Positions 27,562-40,400 of a stretch of DNA of 64,000 nt are shown here, in pieces (within the stretch, counting starts at the first letter, position 1; the number at the start of each line of letters is the position of its first letter). The translations under genes were made by a program, and so were the position numbers. Source of the stretch: Phycomyces nitens (lineage: Eukaryota > Mucoromycota > Mucoromycetes > Mucorales > Phycomycetaceae); assembly GCA_022702545.1 (NCBI GenBank), contig JAHRBC010000005.1, positions 2,356,001 through 2,420,000 on the forward strand, in the 5' to 3' direction. The notes under the pieces are model-generated. The model was not told where the DNA came from. It saw only the letters and a program-made list of their open reading frames with translations, and made no database searches.

Positions 27562-27650
27562 TTGGCGGTTTTGACAACATTGATGTTGTCAAATGCGTCA
27601 AGTAATGTTGTCAAAACCGCCAAGTAGTGTTGCCAAACCCACCAATTCAA
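27562..27650. repeat. Inverted-repeat cluster
   Basis: A perfect 20-bp inverted repeat (TTGGCGGTTTTGACAACATT at 27562-27581, its complement at 27604-27623) with a 22-nt spacer. The spacer contains another partial copy (GATGTTGTCAAA), and a fourth, diverged copy lies at 27629-27649. It sits between the nuclease-like gene and the transposase relics and may be a transposon end or MITE. Confidence 0.85.
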
Positions 27651-27845
27651 AGGAAAAAACCAGTATATTCACTTTGTCTTCACATTTCCTTTTTTGGAAA
27701 AAATCATTTAAATCCTATCTGTCAAACTTCAACGCATAATACCTTTCTTTATTTTATTGAAAACATTTTATTCTATTAAAAATAGTATCTACTCGTTATC
27801 TGGCAAGTGTTGAGATTAGCTACCTTAACTTGTGCAATGTAATTA

Positions 27846-28510
27846 TAGAGCAGAATGAGGCTGAAGATGGATTGTTCATTCATTTGGGTTGTTATTCCAG
27901 AGTGTATGCATTGGATAGTTGACGGCCTTCTTTCGACATATCTTTGTTGGAAAATGACACTTGCAAGTCATTGTTTCGGTTTATATATGCTAAGCTTTAG
28001 TTTATGGCAAGATATCTGTGTTTCCTTGAACAGGTTTCTTTCCGGAATAGAACAAACCAAAGCTTTTATTTGAACCGAGGCTTATCACTTGCCGTCATTC
28101 TTAGAAGGTTGGCATATCCTTCAAGACTGGTAGACTTGGCACTTATTTTTAGTCAGATACCAGGAGCGTACCTACAATGGTCATGTCGTATGTATCCCAA
28201 ATAAATAAATAAATAAGACTTTAGGACTTTAATCTCTAAACTATATGATTGTTTAGCGATGCCATGGTTTAAAATATCAAGGGATAGTAACCCCAGATGG
28301 CATAACAGTCAGTCTGAGTGGACCTTTCCCAGGATCTGTCCATGACCAGAGTATGCTAGTTGATAGTGCCATAACTAGTGAACTTTGGGAGAACATAGAC
28401 TTGAGAGGAAATGAAGAATAACTTTATGCTATATATGATGATCCAACATACAGTTTTTGAGATGTTATCATCAAGCCTTTCAAGAACAGTAAGTTTGTAA
28501 TTGGTAGATA
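27846..28510 (+). pseudogene. Dead PIF/Harbinger-type (DDE_Tnp_4) transposase
   Basis: A frame with several stops (for example in the stretches 27925-28010 and 28418-28460) keeps clear transposase blocks: SLAVILRRLAYPSRLVDLA (helix-turn-helix region), then RCHGLKYQGIVTPDGI, SLSGPFPGSVHDQSML with the catalytic-type Asp, and LYAIYDDPTYSF. An intron with GTATGT donor at 28188 and TTTAG acceptor ending at 28256 is preserved. Stops at GNEE* and SF* show it is inactive. It abuts or is cut by the Tc1 relic on the other strand. Confidence 0.8.
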
Positions 28511-29085
28511 TATCCCTCCAAAATCACCAAAGGGCCAACTCCCTCTCCCTCTCCCCATAAATATCCCTAGGTTATGGCAGAACCATTGCCAAACTTGTAC
28601 GTATTGAAAATGTTCTCATTTTTGTACCTCTTTTCCTTATTTCCGAGGACTTTGGTACTACTATTATGGCCAACTACAAGAAATCTCGACTCGTCTAATC
28701 AGACAGTGGATTTCCACTAGTCAACTATCCAGTTAACCTTGTCTTGCCATTTCAAACGGGGTCCTTTGTGTCTTTCTGTCAGACCGTGCTTATATGCTGG
28801 TAAATAAATAAAAAAGGTCCATCCTCTTGCGAAATATGATCAAATAAATGGAGATTCCTACAGTACTACTTTATGATGCTGGACTGTGTTCGAGACAAAT
28901 GCCTCGTTGCGGAATGAGTAAGCCATAGTAGCTCGAGTTTGATTTGTGACCTTTGAGGATTTACAAATGCCTTGATTTTTAAATGCTTTTATAACATTCC
29001 TTGACATTCCAAAGAGTACAGCTAATGTCGAAATCTCAGCACAAGTAGGAGCTCTTTTACTACGATTCGTCTCTCAATAAACGCA
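28455..29085 (-). pseudogene. Dead Tc1/mariner-type transposase
   Basis: On the minus strand, a stop-riddled frame shows Tc1 landmarks: a helix-turn-helix segment (CAEISTLAVLFGMSRNVIKA), then LKWQDKVNWIVD*WKSTV*, the DESRF catalytic block (LDESRFLVVG), YKFGNGSAIT*GYLWG, and GVGPLVILEGYIYQLQTYCS. Several stops and probable frame changes make it non-functional. Its C-terminal end overlaps the last part of the Harbinger relic, so one element may have landed in the other. Ends and target duplications were not resolved. Confidence 0.75.
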
Positions 29086-30124
29086 TTCCACTATTGTCTT
29101 GTTCAAATAAATAAAAAAGGGTTTGGCAAGCTTATATAGAGAAATAATAATAATAAAAGGGCAATTGATCAATATACTTTAACCAATAAATTAATTATTT
29201 TCAGAGATTTGAAACAAATGAAATTAGATCTCCATTAGGACTAATGCCTGCCTTTTAACTAAGTACCTTTATTGCCTTTGTATTTTATCTTATTTCATGT
29301 CTCTCTAGTTTGCAAAGAGCTCTAAAGACGCAAAGACATCTGAATTAGACAGGCTCAATGTCACATATTGATTACCATAACAACTGCAGATGTTTGCATT
29401 CTATAAAAGAGTATTTATATCCAAGCCAAGCCGTATGTACTGTATAAAGATGCTTTCTCATATATATTTTATTTCTTATAATTGATAATCTTGAAACCAA
29501 GGCCCTATTTTCCAACCGGAGATTGATGAATAGACCAAATTAAAAATAAAAATAAAATCTGACCTTAGCTCAGCCAGGTTATATTGGCCATGAGATTTAA
29601 TCACTTTTCACTAGTCTTTTGGGATTATGGCTGAAATGAAGAAAAGAAGGTATAATTAGACTTTAGATGGCTCGAGAGATGGCCATAAAACTCAATGAAT
29701 TTGAAGCTAGAAATGAATACAGAGCTATATGATATGATTATAGCCACTTTTCTTTTTCTTTTTAATCTAAAAAAATCCAAGCCAAGATCAAGTGGAACCT
29801 ATACTTTTTTCTATTTCTATAGCCATTTACTCAGCCTTCATTATCTTTATCATAAACTCTCTTTCTTTCTTTCTTTCTTTTAGCCCATTCTTCCAGTAAA
29901 TGCAGTTGGACCAAACAATAATATACTCGCAGTAATTGTACTTGTTTGTTTGAATAAACAAGTATGTCCAAATAGACTTCTTTACATCTCTTATTTTAAA
30001 TCCAAAACCTTTCTGGGAACAACCCGACGGAGTTTTAAAAACAAGTTCCAATTTTGCAAGACAAATCCCACTTTGGGTGTAACTTTTTCATGACGTTCCT
30101 GTTTACCTTCTTTCTCTTCTCCTC
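29086..30124. other. Intergenic upstream of the glycosyltransferase
   Basis: AT-rich. No gene seen and no strong TATA element. A CTTT repeat lies near 29861-29880. Confidence 0.55.
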
Positions 30125-31111
30125 ATGGAACGTCTTCCCAAGAAACGCACTTTAATCATCGGTGTCGCCATCTTCTTCTGTCTCTCTCTGGGAGCAGTCC
30201 TGATGAGATCTGAGAATATTAACGCTGGTTATCTATCACCTGAATCTGATGAGTCCTTGTCTGCAGGCAACATCATTAGTGCCGAGGAGGCCTGGAGTCC
30301 CAAGACATTTGATGCCCCGAGTGCCAGTGTGGCAAAGGCAGTAGCAGCCAATGTCAAAAAGTCCAAAGCAAACAATATTCTTCTCACCGCAGTAGCAAAC
30401 AATGGAATGGCTGATTATACACTCAACTGGATTGAATCTCTCAAGCGATGCAAGTTGGATGACAAGTATCTCGTATTTGCAATCGACCAAGCTCTGGTCG
30501 ACACAATGACACAAAAAGGCTATGGTGATCATGTCGTGATGATTCCCGAGGACTGGTTCCATCAGAAACTCGATGCCAAATTTGCTAAATGGCAAGATAA
30601 GAGCTACACGCCCATCACTCATTCCAAGACACTTGTTGTCGAGCGTCTTTTGTACATGGACATCACCGTCTGGTTCTCGGATGTCGATATCGTATTCATG
30701 TCACCAGAGATCTACAACTATCTCACATTCAAGCTGGCTTCTCGAAAGAGCACCGAGGCTCTCTACAGCCAGGAGACAGAGCAGCATATCATCAATTCTG
30801 GCTTTTATGTGATGCGTCCTACCGACCTGAACAAAAAGGTCTTGCACGACTCAATCGTCATTCAGGATCACCGTCCCGAGGTAACCCAACAGGGGGCTAT
30901 CAACATGGTGCTGGATGAGATCAACCTGAGTTACCACACTAGCCCAATCGCTCTTTTGGATCTTGCCTTGTTTCCTCAGGGCCGTCTGTATTTTGAGAGA
31001 AATGTGCCGGTCAAGTATGGATTCCAGCCCATGATTGTGCATGCAAACTATCGTATTGGAGAAGAAAAAAAGAAGTCTCTTCAGGATGCCAAATTGTGGT
31101 ATATTGATTAA
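30125..31111 (+). CDS. Type II membrane glycosyltransferase (nucleotide-diphospho-sugar transferase)
   Basis: A single exon of 328 residues. A short basic N-terminus (MERLPKKR) is followed by a signal-anchor span at about 9-27, a Ser/Ala-rich stem, and a globular lumenal domain. The domain resembles the Nucleotid_trans (PF03407) family: NNGMADYTLNWIESLKRC near its start, a DxD motif in VWFSDVDIVFMSP (Asp186, Asp188) that should bind the metal and nucleotide sugar, then NSGFYVMRPT and a C-terminal HANYRIG block. The likely location is the Golgi, acting on protein or lipid glycans or cell-wall polymers; donor and acceptor are unknown. It is convergent with the G-alpha gene downstream. Confidence 0.88.
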   Translation: MERLPKKRTLIIGVAIFFCLSLGAVLMRSENINAGYLSPESDESLSAGNIISAEEAWSPKTFDAPSASVAKAVAANVKKSKANNILLTAVANNGMADYTLNWIESLKRCKLDDKYLVFAIDQALVDTMTQKGYGDHVVMIPEDWFHQKLDAKFAKWQDKSYTPITHSKTLVVERLLYMDITVWFSDVDIVFMSPEIYNYLTFKLASRKSTEALYSQETEQHIINSGFYVMRPTDLNKKVLHDSIVIQDHRPEVTQQGAINMVLDEINLSYHTSPIALLDLALFPQGRLYFERNVPVKYGFQPMIVHANYRIGEEKKKSLQDAKLWYID

Positions 31112-31521
31112 AATACGCTGTCAATTATAGAACAAAGTACCACTACCACTACAACCCTGTCTTTCTATTTATAATATACACACAACAATAAAGCAAAGAT
31201 GAAGAATGAAAGAGGGAAATGGAGAATTGGCTGACTAGTAATAAATAAAGAGGCTCCTGTGAAAGGGTACATTCTGGTGACGATGATCTGCGAGGATAAC
31301 AAATTCTCCTATGAACATCGAACATTAGACTGGTCTGTTGCAGGAGTAAGGAGGTTTTTTTTGGGAAACATAAATGGGCCAGACATAAAAGGTTCTAGGT
31401 CAGTGCCACAGATGCAGCCATTAGGGAAATGCATTGAAGTACATTGAATTGGGTCAAACTGAATTAAATCGAATCGAATCGAATCGATGAAACCAATCAA
31501 GGGATAAAGGGAATTATAGCA
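31112..31521. other. 3' intergenic between convergent genes
   Basis: Trailers of two genes. AATAAATAAAG at 31239-31249 may be a poly(A) signal. A CGAAT pentamer repeats at 31468-31486. No gene seen. Confidence 0.5.
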
Positions 31522-32785
31522 TTACAGCAGACCAACTGTCCGTAGATTGTTCTTCATTATGATATCGTTGATTGCTAACATGACAAACTTGATTTGCTGT
31601 GTATCTGTAGCGCATGTAAAATGGGTATAAAGCTGCTTTGTTTTTGACTGATTGAGACCCACGAATTGGTTGAGAATATAGTCTGAGGCTGGCTCAAACT
31701 GGTTTGGTCCTAAAAGACAAGGTCAGGGTCCTGGTGCCTTGGGTGGAGCCTTACCATCGTACTCTGGAAACTTCTCTTTCAAAGGATGCTTCAGGAGCTT
31801 CTCTCGGAAGATGTCTACCTTGTTTAAAAACAAGATAATAGACGTCTTTAAGAACCATTTCGAGTTGCAGATAGAATTAAATAAGGTCAAGCCTTCATCC
31901 ATTCGGTTCTAAACAATCATGTTAAGACTATTGACCAAGTTAATCGTCCTAAGCTTACCACCGTTTCATCCTCAATCAAGACTTGATCGTATTCAGAAAG
32001 GGCAACCATAAAGATGATTGACGTTACATTTTCAAAGCAATGAATCCACTTCTTTCGCTCGGAGCGCTGGCCTCCCACGTCGAACATGCGATAGGTAAAA
32101 GTACCGATGATAAATGTAGTTTCGGTTATACCGGTTGTCTTTATACGGGTTCGTAGGACGTCTTGATCTGTAGGCATGTAGTCACTCTCGCCAATACGGT
32201 CGATTGAGTCAAAGTAACTTAACCTTTTTATAAGATATGCATTTGTGCAGTAGTGGCTGTCATGTACGACTTACTATTTAGCAGAATCGTTCAATTGATA
32301 CTCTCGACTGACTTCGTACACACTCTGAAGGTTGCTGTCTTTCCAAAGTATCCTGATAGCCGTAGAGACTTCTGTAGGTAGTGTTTCGTAGGTGACGCAG
32401 GATGGTAAATCTAGTATGATGGCTGCGTAACTCCAGCTGTCCGCATTCTTCAGCCAGACTCCTCTTCCTTTCATTGCCTTCAAGATGACCTGCATCGAAT
32501 GTACAGTGTTGGAAAATATGATTTCCTTGAATCCCTGGCGTTCATCAAGAGTGTATCCACCGTCGTGAATGAGTTTCATTTGCTTAAGAACCGTGGATTT
32601 TCCAGACTCGCCGGCGCCTATCGATGGATGAATAGACTTGATGGATGGCATTTTGAGATTGACGTACCCAATAACAGCATCTTTACTTGTTGGCTCATGT
32701 TCTGCTTATCTTGCCTTAGTTGGCTCTCGATTGCTTGGTTACGAGCTTTGCCCTCATGAACTTCGTTTGACTGACAGCACCCCAT
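31522..32785 (-). CDS. Heterotrimeric G-protein alpha subunit (copy 1)
   Basis: Five exons (32668-32785, 32275-32617, 31959-32217, 31755-31908, 31522-31709) join to 1062 nt, 353 residues, the normal size. MGCC at the start fits N-myristoylation of Gly2 and palmitoylation of Cys3/Cys4. G motifs: P-loop GAGESGKST (40-48), switch [10 protein letters not shown] with the arginine finger, switch [18 protein letters not shown] for guanine, and TCAT near the end. The last residues, NNLRTVGLL, have Val at position -4 where Gi-type subunits carry the pertussis-toxin Cys. It should relay signals from seven-helix receptors at the plasma membrane. All four introns match positions in the second G-alpha gene at 61287. 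Confidence 0.96.
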
Positions 32786-34244
32786 GCCACGTATCTATAT
32801 AAGACAGAACCAAGTATGTGGCTAGCTATTCTTTTGGGACACTCGTCTTGACCCGTTCGAAAAAGATTAATACAATGAAAAGAGAGGAATCATTACGGCC
32901 AGGTTTAATATAAGTAGCATTTAATCTCTTTAGCTATGCTCCCCACCCCCCAGTCCACCCCAGACCTCCCAAGTGTTTCCTCGATCATGCTTAATAGCAT
33001 CCAAGACAAACATTGCATTCCCCCCTTTTTTTATGTACTCCATTATATATCCTATAGCTATTTCAAAAACAAAAATGGAGGGCTGTCCTACATTTGACAT
33101 GCTTTTACAACACAAAGAAGCAACGCATTATGTATAATATATTCAACTTAAACCATAATATAACAAACACAAACATAGACGATCATATTTTCATTTCCGC
33201 AAAGTCTTGACAGCATATTCAAATGAAAATACCCAACAAAAGCATCGGCATTATAGTTATTATTAAAAGGTAAAGAAAACTATAGAGATACAACATCTTG
33301 TATATAAAACATTGCTTGGATTTATAAGCAGTAATGAATGAATGGATATAGACTACTTATTTACATAAAACAGAAGAACTGACAAAGATGGAAGCTCCTG
33401 CGTAAGTCGTACAGTTGCACTCTAAAGATTGTACGTTTTGTATGTCTTCCAGAAATCAGAAGACATGAGGTACAATAGACGATAGTATAAATGCCCTTAA
33501 CTGACAAACAGTAGCGGACAGGGGTAAAGAAGTGCGCCGAAAATAATTTCCTTTTTTCTTGGGGTTACCTAAATACTGGGCCCATAACTATTTTGTTTAG
33601 AGGTTTATGCTGACCATGCAATGGAAATCATGAGCATACAAAGGCTATTTTATATCAAGGGATCTAATTACGTTTATGAATTATATCTACAAAGATTATA
33701 TTAATTTCTAAAGAGGTTAATAAACCAAATTTACCGTATCGTTTGTTAATATAAATATAATACACATGGGGTAGTCAATACCAAAAAAAAAAAAGAGTAC
33801 TTTGCGACTCCTTTTTTTCAGGAGAATACATAGGTATCTGTTTAGTTGGTTGACTGATTATAACATGGCCAAAATATTAGCGGGTCAATTGTAAGAAAAG
33901 GCAATGGCCCAGTAATATTTATGTTAACATGGCCGATAGTATTATAAAGCCACATCAAATCAACATTGGTCCTACCGTTGGTTAATATCACTGAATTGGA
34001 TCCTGCGGCATATGATAATATACACGCACACCCCCCGTAGTAGTATTAACACATATAATTCAAACGAAAAGATATAGAGCCTTGATTAATGATCTGCAGT
34101 TTGCATGCTTAATATCTTTGCTATTGACATTTATTGACCATAACAAAGAATCAACCATCTCGCATCCTAGGTCTAGTAATGGCTCCTGGAATCTAGTATC
34201 AGACGCATGCTCTAAATTTCAATATGCTTTTAAACCAGCAACGC

Positions 34245-34280
34245 ATCTGCAAACGTATCTGCAAACGTATCTGCAAACGC
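34245..34280. repeat. 12-bp tandem triplicate
   Basis: Three copies of ATCTGCAAACGT, the last ending CGC. Confidence 0.85.
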
Positions 34281-37168
34281 AACTCATGCATTTCAGACAA
34301 GATCCTCTTTGATAAAAATCACAATAGGTAAGGGTACACTCTTTAAAGACAAAAAGTCTAGCCGCTATTGCTTACAAAATAACAACTAATACCAAACTGT
34401 GGGAGCCTGCAATCATAATTATTCATCCAAATATCTCTAATCCATAAATCGGCTACAGCTAAACCAGGTTACCCTTATTTTAGAAATAAAATACTATGAT
34501 CTGTATGGTGTATTGATATATTCTATAGTAAACGATCTTTTTGGGATGCTAAATTGTATTATACAAGTATTTATGAGATTTATCGTATAATTTTTTCTTT
34601 TTTGCGTATATCCTGATGGGCTCTTGTGCGCATAAATTATGGACTGTCACAAGTTTATAGGCAATATTGCTGTGAGATCACAGATTAATGCCTTGGATGC
34701 AATATCCCTTTACTATGGACCCCAATCGATCCTACGTTTCTGCGAATATTCAAGCTAATGGCGCGTCATATTGACGCAAAGTGTCTGCCATCATCAGAAT
34801 TAAGTATCCGCGTAAGAGAGAATTGATAAAAGTTTTTTGTAGGATCCATGACGAAATAGTTCGTCAGATGGATATATAGCTACAAGGTCTGTTTTCTACT
34901 ATGGTGCTTGTCTGGGCCATGCAATTGGCCAACACAACACCATCAGCAACAAAAGCAAGGGATAGTGAAGGATCTTTGGGTTTTGTGATCTGTGTAATTC
35001 TCCACTTTATTGAAAGCCCGGACAATACGGGAAAGTCCAAAATCAGCATGTATTTGATGATTTGGATCAAAAGGTATTTGGTGTCCAACTATGCATATTC
35101 TGAATAATTTTTTATTATAGAGTCATATACAACAAATAGGACCAAAATTTGGTCATTTAGAAACAGGATATTCGATAAAGATTGTGAGTACAAGGTAGAG
35201 TATTATTAGGCCAATTGGTCTTGGTGCATTGAATTAATATAAAGAATGATAGAGATTATTAGATCTACAATGTGTGCGTGTATGTATCTAGGCAACTGTG
35301 TTATATTGAGTTGTATAATGTGATGACCCAATGTACCATATGTATATAATTGTATATACCATGATATCCATGTCTGTCCTTTACAGAACCCAATCCTTTG
35401 AAAGTTCACAAGTGATACATATGCATCTTCTTTGCTTAAAATGAAAGTTGAGGCAAGGGGATAGTTAAGGGTGAGATCGAGGAGGCGAATGGGTTTGGTC
35501 TTTCAACTGTTTAATAAAAAGGGCGGTTTTTAATTGGGGTACCCTTTGCTTATTTTAATGAACTGATGAATGAGTAAATTGAAGTGGAAAGCGAACCACA
35601 AGAGAATGAGCAGTATTTGAAACCATAAACACTGCCCTGTATTAAAGACTGTTGTTCTGGCTAAAGAGTGTAATTAAAATGGTGCAATATGCCTAGATAT
35701 TTACATGCAAGAGGTATCTTATACAAAAGGTACACATTACAGCAGAGGTACAATATACATATAATCACATTCACATGTCTATTCTGTTTGGCCCTTTATG
35801 CTCAGGGAACCTCCTTGGCGGTATCCAAATCAAGGCAGGTGCCTCTTTATGTGTGTTTATCTTTCCTGACTTGTCCCGAGTGTCGATTGATAACATGTTG
35901 CTTGATGCTTCAAACAATCTTTGCAAGGAATTGCCAGGATTAGTTTCTCGTGTGAATTTCAAAGCAGACTTGATGAGTTGTGAGTAATGTGTTGCATTTC
36001 AATCCTCTAGCATGAATCACTAATCATGAGATTGTTTTTTTTTACTGTATAATTGTCGTTCAATTGCAATGATCATGTCGCATTGTCTTACTTTCACGTC
36101 ATGTCTAGGCTATGACGCAATATTTGACTTTCTTTTCTTTAAACCGTATAGACAAAAAGCCATTACTGATTTTTAATAACACCATTACACACTTTATATT
36201 ACTCAGAAAATGAGTAGTAGAATAGCCGTATTATTTTGCTAGTACCTTTTGATATTCATATCTTTAAGACAGGCAGACCAATTGATTAAAATTGAAAGAA
36301 TTGGAAAAATTTACTCTGTCAAGACTAGTTTAAAGGTGCTCACATACATCCTACCCGCTCAAATTCCGCTTTGCTTAAAAGATTTTCTTTTTATAAAATT
36401 TCCACTTGCCCTTGAGATTCATTCATATTAATAAATACATATTTTTAATTTATTTATAAATTAATAACTTGACAATGTCTTATACTCTCCCAATAAGTAT
36501 ATATGTATATATGTAGTCAAAACAATTGAATTTGTGAGTGGACCAGTATAGTCATTCTTTGAAGGTGCGAACAGTGCATAACATTTGAATAAGCCTAACT
36601 CATTCCATCATACATATTTTCCTATTTGCTCTTTACCAAAATCGATTACTCGGTGTACTATTCCCAATGTGGTCAGTACCTAGATTTCACAGCCTATGCG
36701 TCAGAAGATTTGACTTGTTGAGAGTAGTGTCATTGTGGGGCTTAATAAAGACCCTTGGTCCAGTTCAGCAATTATAGTACAATCATTACCACTTATTATA
36801 ATAATTTTATTAGACATTAAATATGTCTACACGAGTTCAATTTGGGATTAGGTGCGTAAAATCATGAATCTGATCAAAGTCATTCACAACACCTTGACGA
36901 CACATCGTTATCCTACCACTTGCTCAATTCCTCCTTTTTTTCAAAAATAATATTGTCCAAACTTTTTTTTTATTAAAAGTAACCGGCAGAAAAACCGATT
37001 ATCTGGTTTCTTGTCCAAAGCTTGGGTTATAAATGAACGTAATAGTTGGCCGGTGAAATAAAATTAAGCTTTTATTTAATAGAGCTGGTTTAGTCTACGA
37101 AAGCTATTGCTAAATGATGTCATGCAACCTTATAGTACAGTAAACAACCTTGGGCTGTCAATGTAAAA

Positions 37169-37176
37169 TATAAAAA
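37169..37176 (+). promoter_or_regulatory. TATA box for the 37245 gene
   Basis: TATAAAAA, 69 bp before the ATG. Confidence 0.5.
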
Positions 37177-37244
37177 GGCATGCTTTCAGAGAAATCGAAT
37201 TGAACCATCACCTCCTCTTTTAATAATATTACAAACGCACAAAA

Positions 37245-37475
37245 ATGCCTTCCATGAACACTACTTCCAAAGTTCGCATGAACTCTTTCCACCAGCCAAG
37301 AAATGACCGTTCTGGTATATCCAGAGAAGACCTTTTGACTATGGCCAAGGCCGAATACTCTCGACAGTTGACCAGATATACCGAAAAACAGCTCAAGAGG
37401 CGCATTTCAACTGATCACAGATCCATTGGCCATAACTCTCACCCAGCTACCGAGCAACGCAGTACTGCTTGCTAA
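37245..37475 (+). CDS. Small basic protein of unknown function
   Basis: A 76-codon ATG frame in a good start context (AAAATGCC) after an A-rich leader and a TATA box at 37169. The product is hydrophilic and basic (REDLLTMAKAEYSRQLTRY, then TEKQLKRRIS), with a predicted central helix and no signal peptide or membrane span. It is more GC-rich than the AT-rich DNA around it, and is followed by AATAAA-like sequence near 37602. No family recognised. It stands alone in an otherwise empty 11-kb stretch. Confidence 0.55.
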   Translation: MPSMNTTSKVRMNSFHQPRNDRSGISREDLLTMAKAEYSRQLTRYTEKQLKRRISTDHRSIGHNSHPATEQRSTAC

Positions 37476-40400
37476 ATTGATAATAATGGCTTAATAGCAG
37501 TGTAGCTATATATATATATATAGTATCTTGTTTATCCTCTTTATTTTACCTGTACATATCAATTCTAGTTTTATTATATATTTGTCAAACCTAGTCTATC
37601 CTAAATAAAAAAGGCATAAAGCAAGCATAAAAATTGTCTCGAATATTATTTTTTTCATATTTACAATCTTTTTGAAACCAAAAATTGACGCGTATATTAC
37701 AAAATGCTTTTTGTTTTGTAAATGGTTTGCTCTGAATCATATTAAATGAGAGTCTTTACTTTATTCTTTTGAACAATAAGGCATGTATTCTACGGTTTTG
37801 AACCGACAGAATATATATATATATAAAGTCTTTTTTTTTGGTTGGGATATGATTTGATTTTAGATGGTTGACGCGTTGGGTTATCTATATACTCATATTA
37901 CAAAGAATAAACATAGTTTTTTGAAATTATTTGATAACAAATCTTTGTATAATACTATTTAGATATACTGAAAGTATTATAGACTAAACATACTGTATAA
38001 ATGAGCATAGATATATTATGCTTTTTTTTTAATTGATAATAAAATTTACCTAAATTTTAAAAACACATTATTCAATGAAAACATGTTATTCTCTCTAGTG
38101 TATCTCTGTATACTTCCTACCAACAGGTTCTTTCTTGTTCTAAAGCTTCTATCCACTAAAAATTTAGTGGGTTATAGCTTGTTCAAAATGATTAAAACTA
38201 TCAAATGATAAAAGAGAATGTCATATCATACCTCTAATCCACTAACAAAATTGGAAATGGTGCCAATAATAGATAACCTAGCCTTTTCTTACTATCATTC
38301 TTATTATATAATACGTTTACCAATTAATTGATTGATAATATATAAGATGTGTAGTATACTATAATACGTCATGCTCCATTATAATTCTTACGAGTATGCT
38401 TATTTATTTTATTTTATTTTTTATTTTTTATTTAAAATAAAGACACCCGTAACGTCACTTACTAGCCTGGTTTAGTTTAATACCAGGCATAGTTTATTAA
38501 TCGAAAGATATTTGGCTTTTCGATCGCACATTTTTGGGTAACTTGCCTTCAAATCACAACAATAGCTTTAATATATTCAAGAGCCAAATGCCAAAGAGAC
38601 AAATGATAGAGGCAGGAAACTTACATGTACTAACAAGTATACGCCAGAAATAATAAAATTTTGTAATTTATGCTAAGCCTTTATAGTGAGGAGCAAATAG
38701 ATAAAGTATTCAATATTGTTAGCTCTCTACTCTATTTGCAGGCTATTTTTTTTAGACCCTCAGGAATAAAATCGTAAAAGATGTGGTGGATCTAAACAGA
38801 GTTGCAGCTGATAAAATTACCAAAGAATTACACCATGTTCAAGTCCTTGATGACTAATTTATACAATTCGTGTTTTTTTTGTATGGGAATTCAGGTATGC
38901 TAGCTGCAAGTGGTCCACTGATAGACATCTGTTTACAATGCCACCTAGCTAGAATATACGGTTGAAAGTCCAAGAACTCGGTAAGAATGTCGGGAATGGA
39001 ATGCACTTTAGTTCCTAAACTCGGTAAAACCAATTGAGAGGGTAGTTTTAATAGGATCAGATGGACAAATAAGCTGATTTTGTTAAACATGATACTCTCA
39101 CACGATAAGCTAGGAACATACTCTAACCTACAAAAATGCAGTTGTCTAGATCCTCCTACGTCAATTAAGATCTTATGCTTTCTTGTGTAAAAAGTCAGTC
39201 TGATCGATCTTGGGTTATAGTATTATAGATTTTGGGAAAACGCGGCTACAAAATAAGACAAACAAAAGGGTAGCCGTCTATTAATTACACAAGGCTTCTT
39301 ACTATTACTAGTAAGACTAGATTACTAAAAGATAAATTCAAGGTACCATCAACTTTCACTACCAGATCAAGGGTAATATGTATTAGCTACTGTTAAGTCC
39401 GAGTTTATTTGATATAAAGTTTAATAAATACAGAAAAAAGATCTGCTGTGTATTGAAATGTATAAAATTATTTGTCTACAAACATATTATATTAAAAGTT
39501 TCACAGTTAATCAAAACAATTGAACATTTTTGGCGAGCTTAATCATAATTTTATACTTTACAAGTCTAGAAATATCTAGAGTTTCCTAATCTTTTAATTT
39601 CTAAAGATATACTCGTATATACTACTTTGCTCTGTATTTTCTGTACTTTGGGTTTAATATCGGAATACATCCGTACCAGCTCATATGGAATTAACAATCA
39701 AATAGCCTATGAGAATTACAGCGCCACTATGAATATAAAGGTACCATTGTGGGCAGTTTAGATTACTCGTGCTTTGTTCTACAGCTTTTAACCTAAAATT
39801 AGGAGATTGGGAATTTATCGGCCGTAAATGAAAGTTGCATAAAATAGACGATAGTTTAAAAATGGTATCAATTCACCTTTACCCTTTTCTTTGAGCAATC
39901 GCTAAAACAACAAAAGGTAGAAATTCAATAAGCGGTATTGAGTGAAGCTTATAGTATATTTCATTATTAACCTCAAGAACCTGTAAAGGACTTTCCAGTA
40001 AAATATAGGCACATTTATTCAATACGACTCATATGAGTTGATTAGACAATGTCTGTCTGCCATAAAATCCTAGATAACTTGGCGAAATTAATATATTGTA
40101 CCAAAATGACATATATTTACAATATACAGACAAGCTCCATACATTCTAGGATATGTATATATATATATATATAAAGATGATAAGAAAATAGAGACTGTGA
40201 AAAGAAATACTGAAAGCAGGAGAAACTCAAAGTAGATACTTTGTCTGATAAAGTCAGTCTATCCAAAGCCTCGAAACATTTAAAAGGCTATTATAAACTA
40301 TTAAATATGCGTTAAACTCTTGAAATAATTTCTTTAGACTCTATCTTGTTGAAAAGTATATTTGTATCATACTACATGCCAATTGGAATACGTGCAACAG

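Larger units (their letters stand above)
32786..37244. other. Long AT-rich intergenic region
   Basis: No confident gene in 4.5 kb. A 12-bp unit is repeated three times at 34245-34280. Overlapping open frames on both strands at 34860-35110 and 35770-35990 lack support in either direction. Confidence 0.5.

Noticed and set aside
34864..35107. Overlapping open frames on both strands
   Set aside because: Neither has a family match or splice context; most likely chance or decayed repeat.
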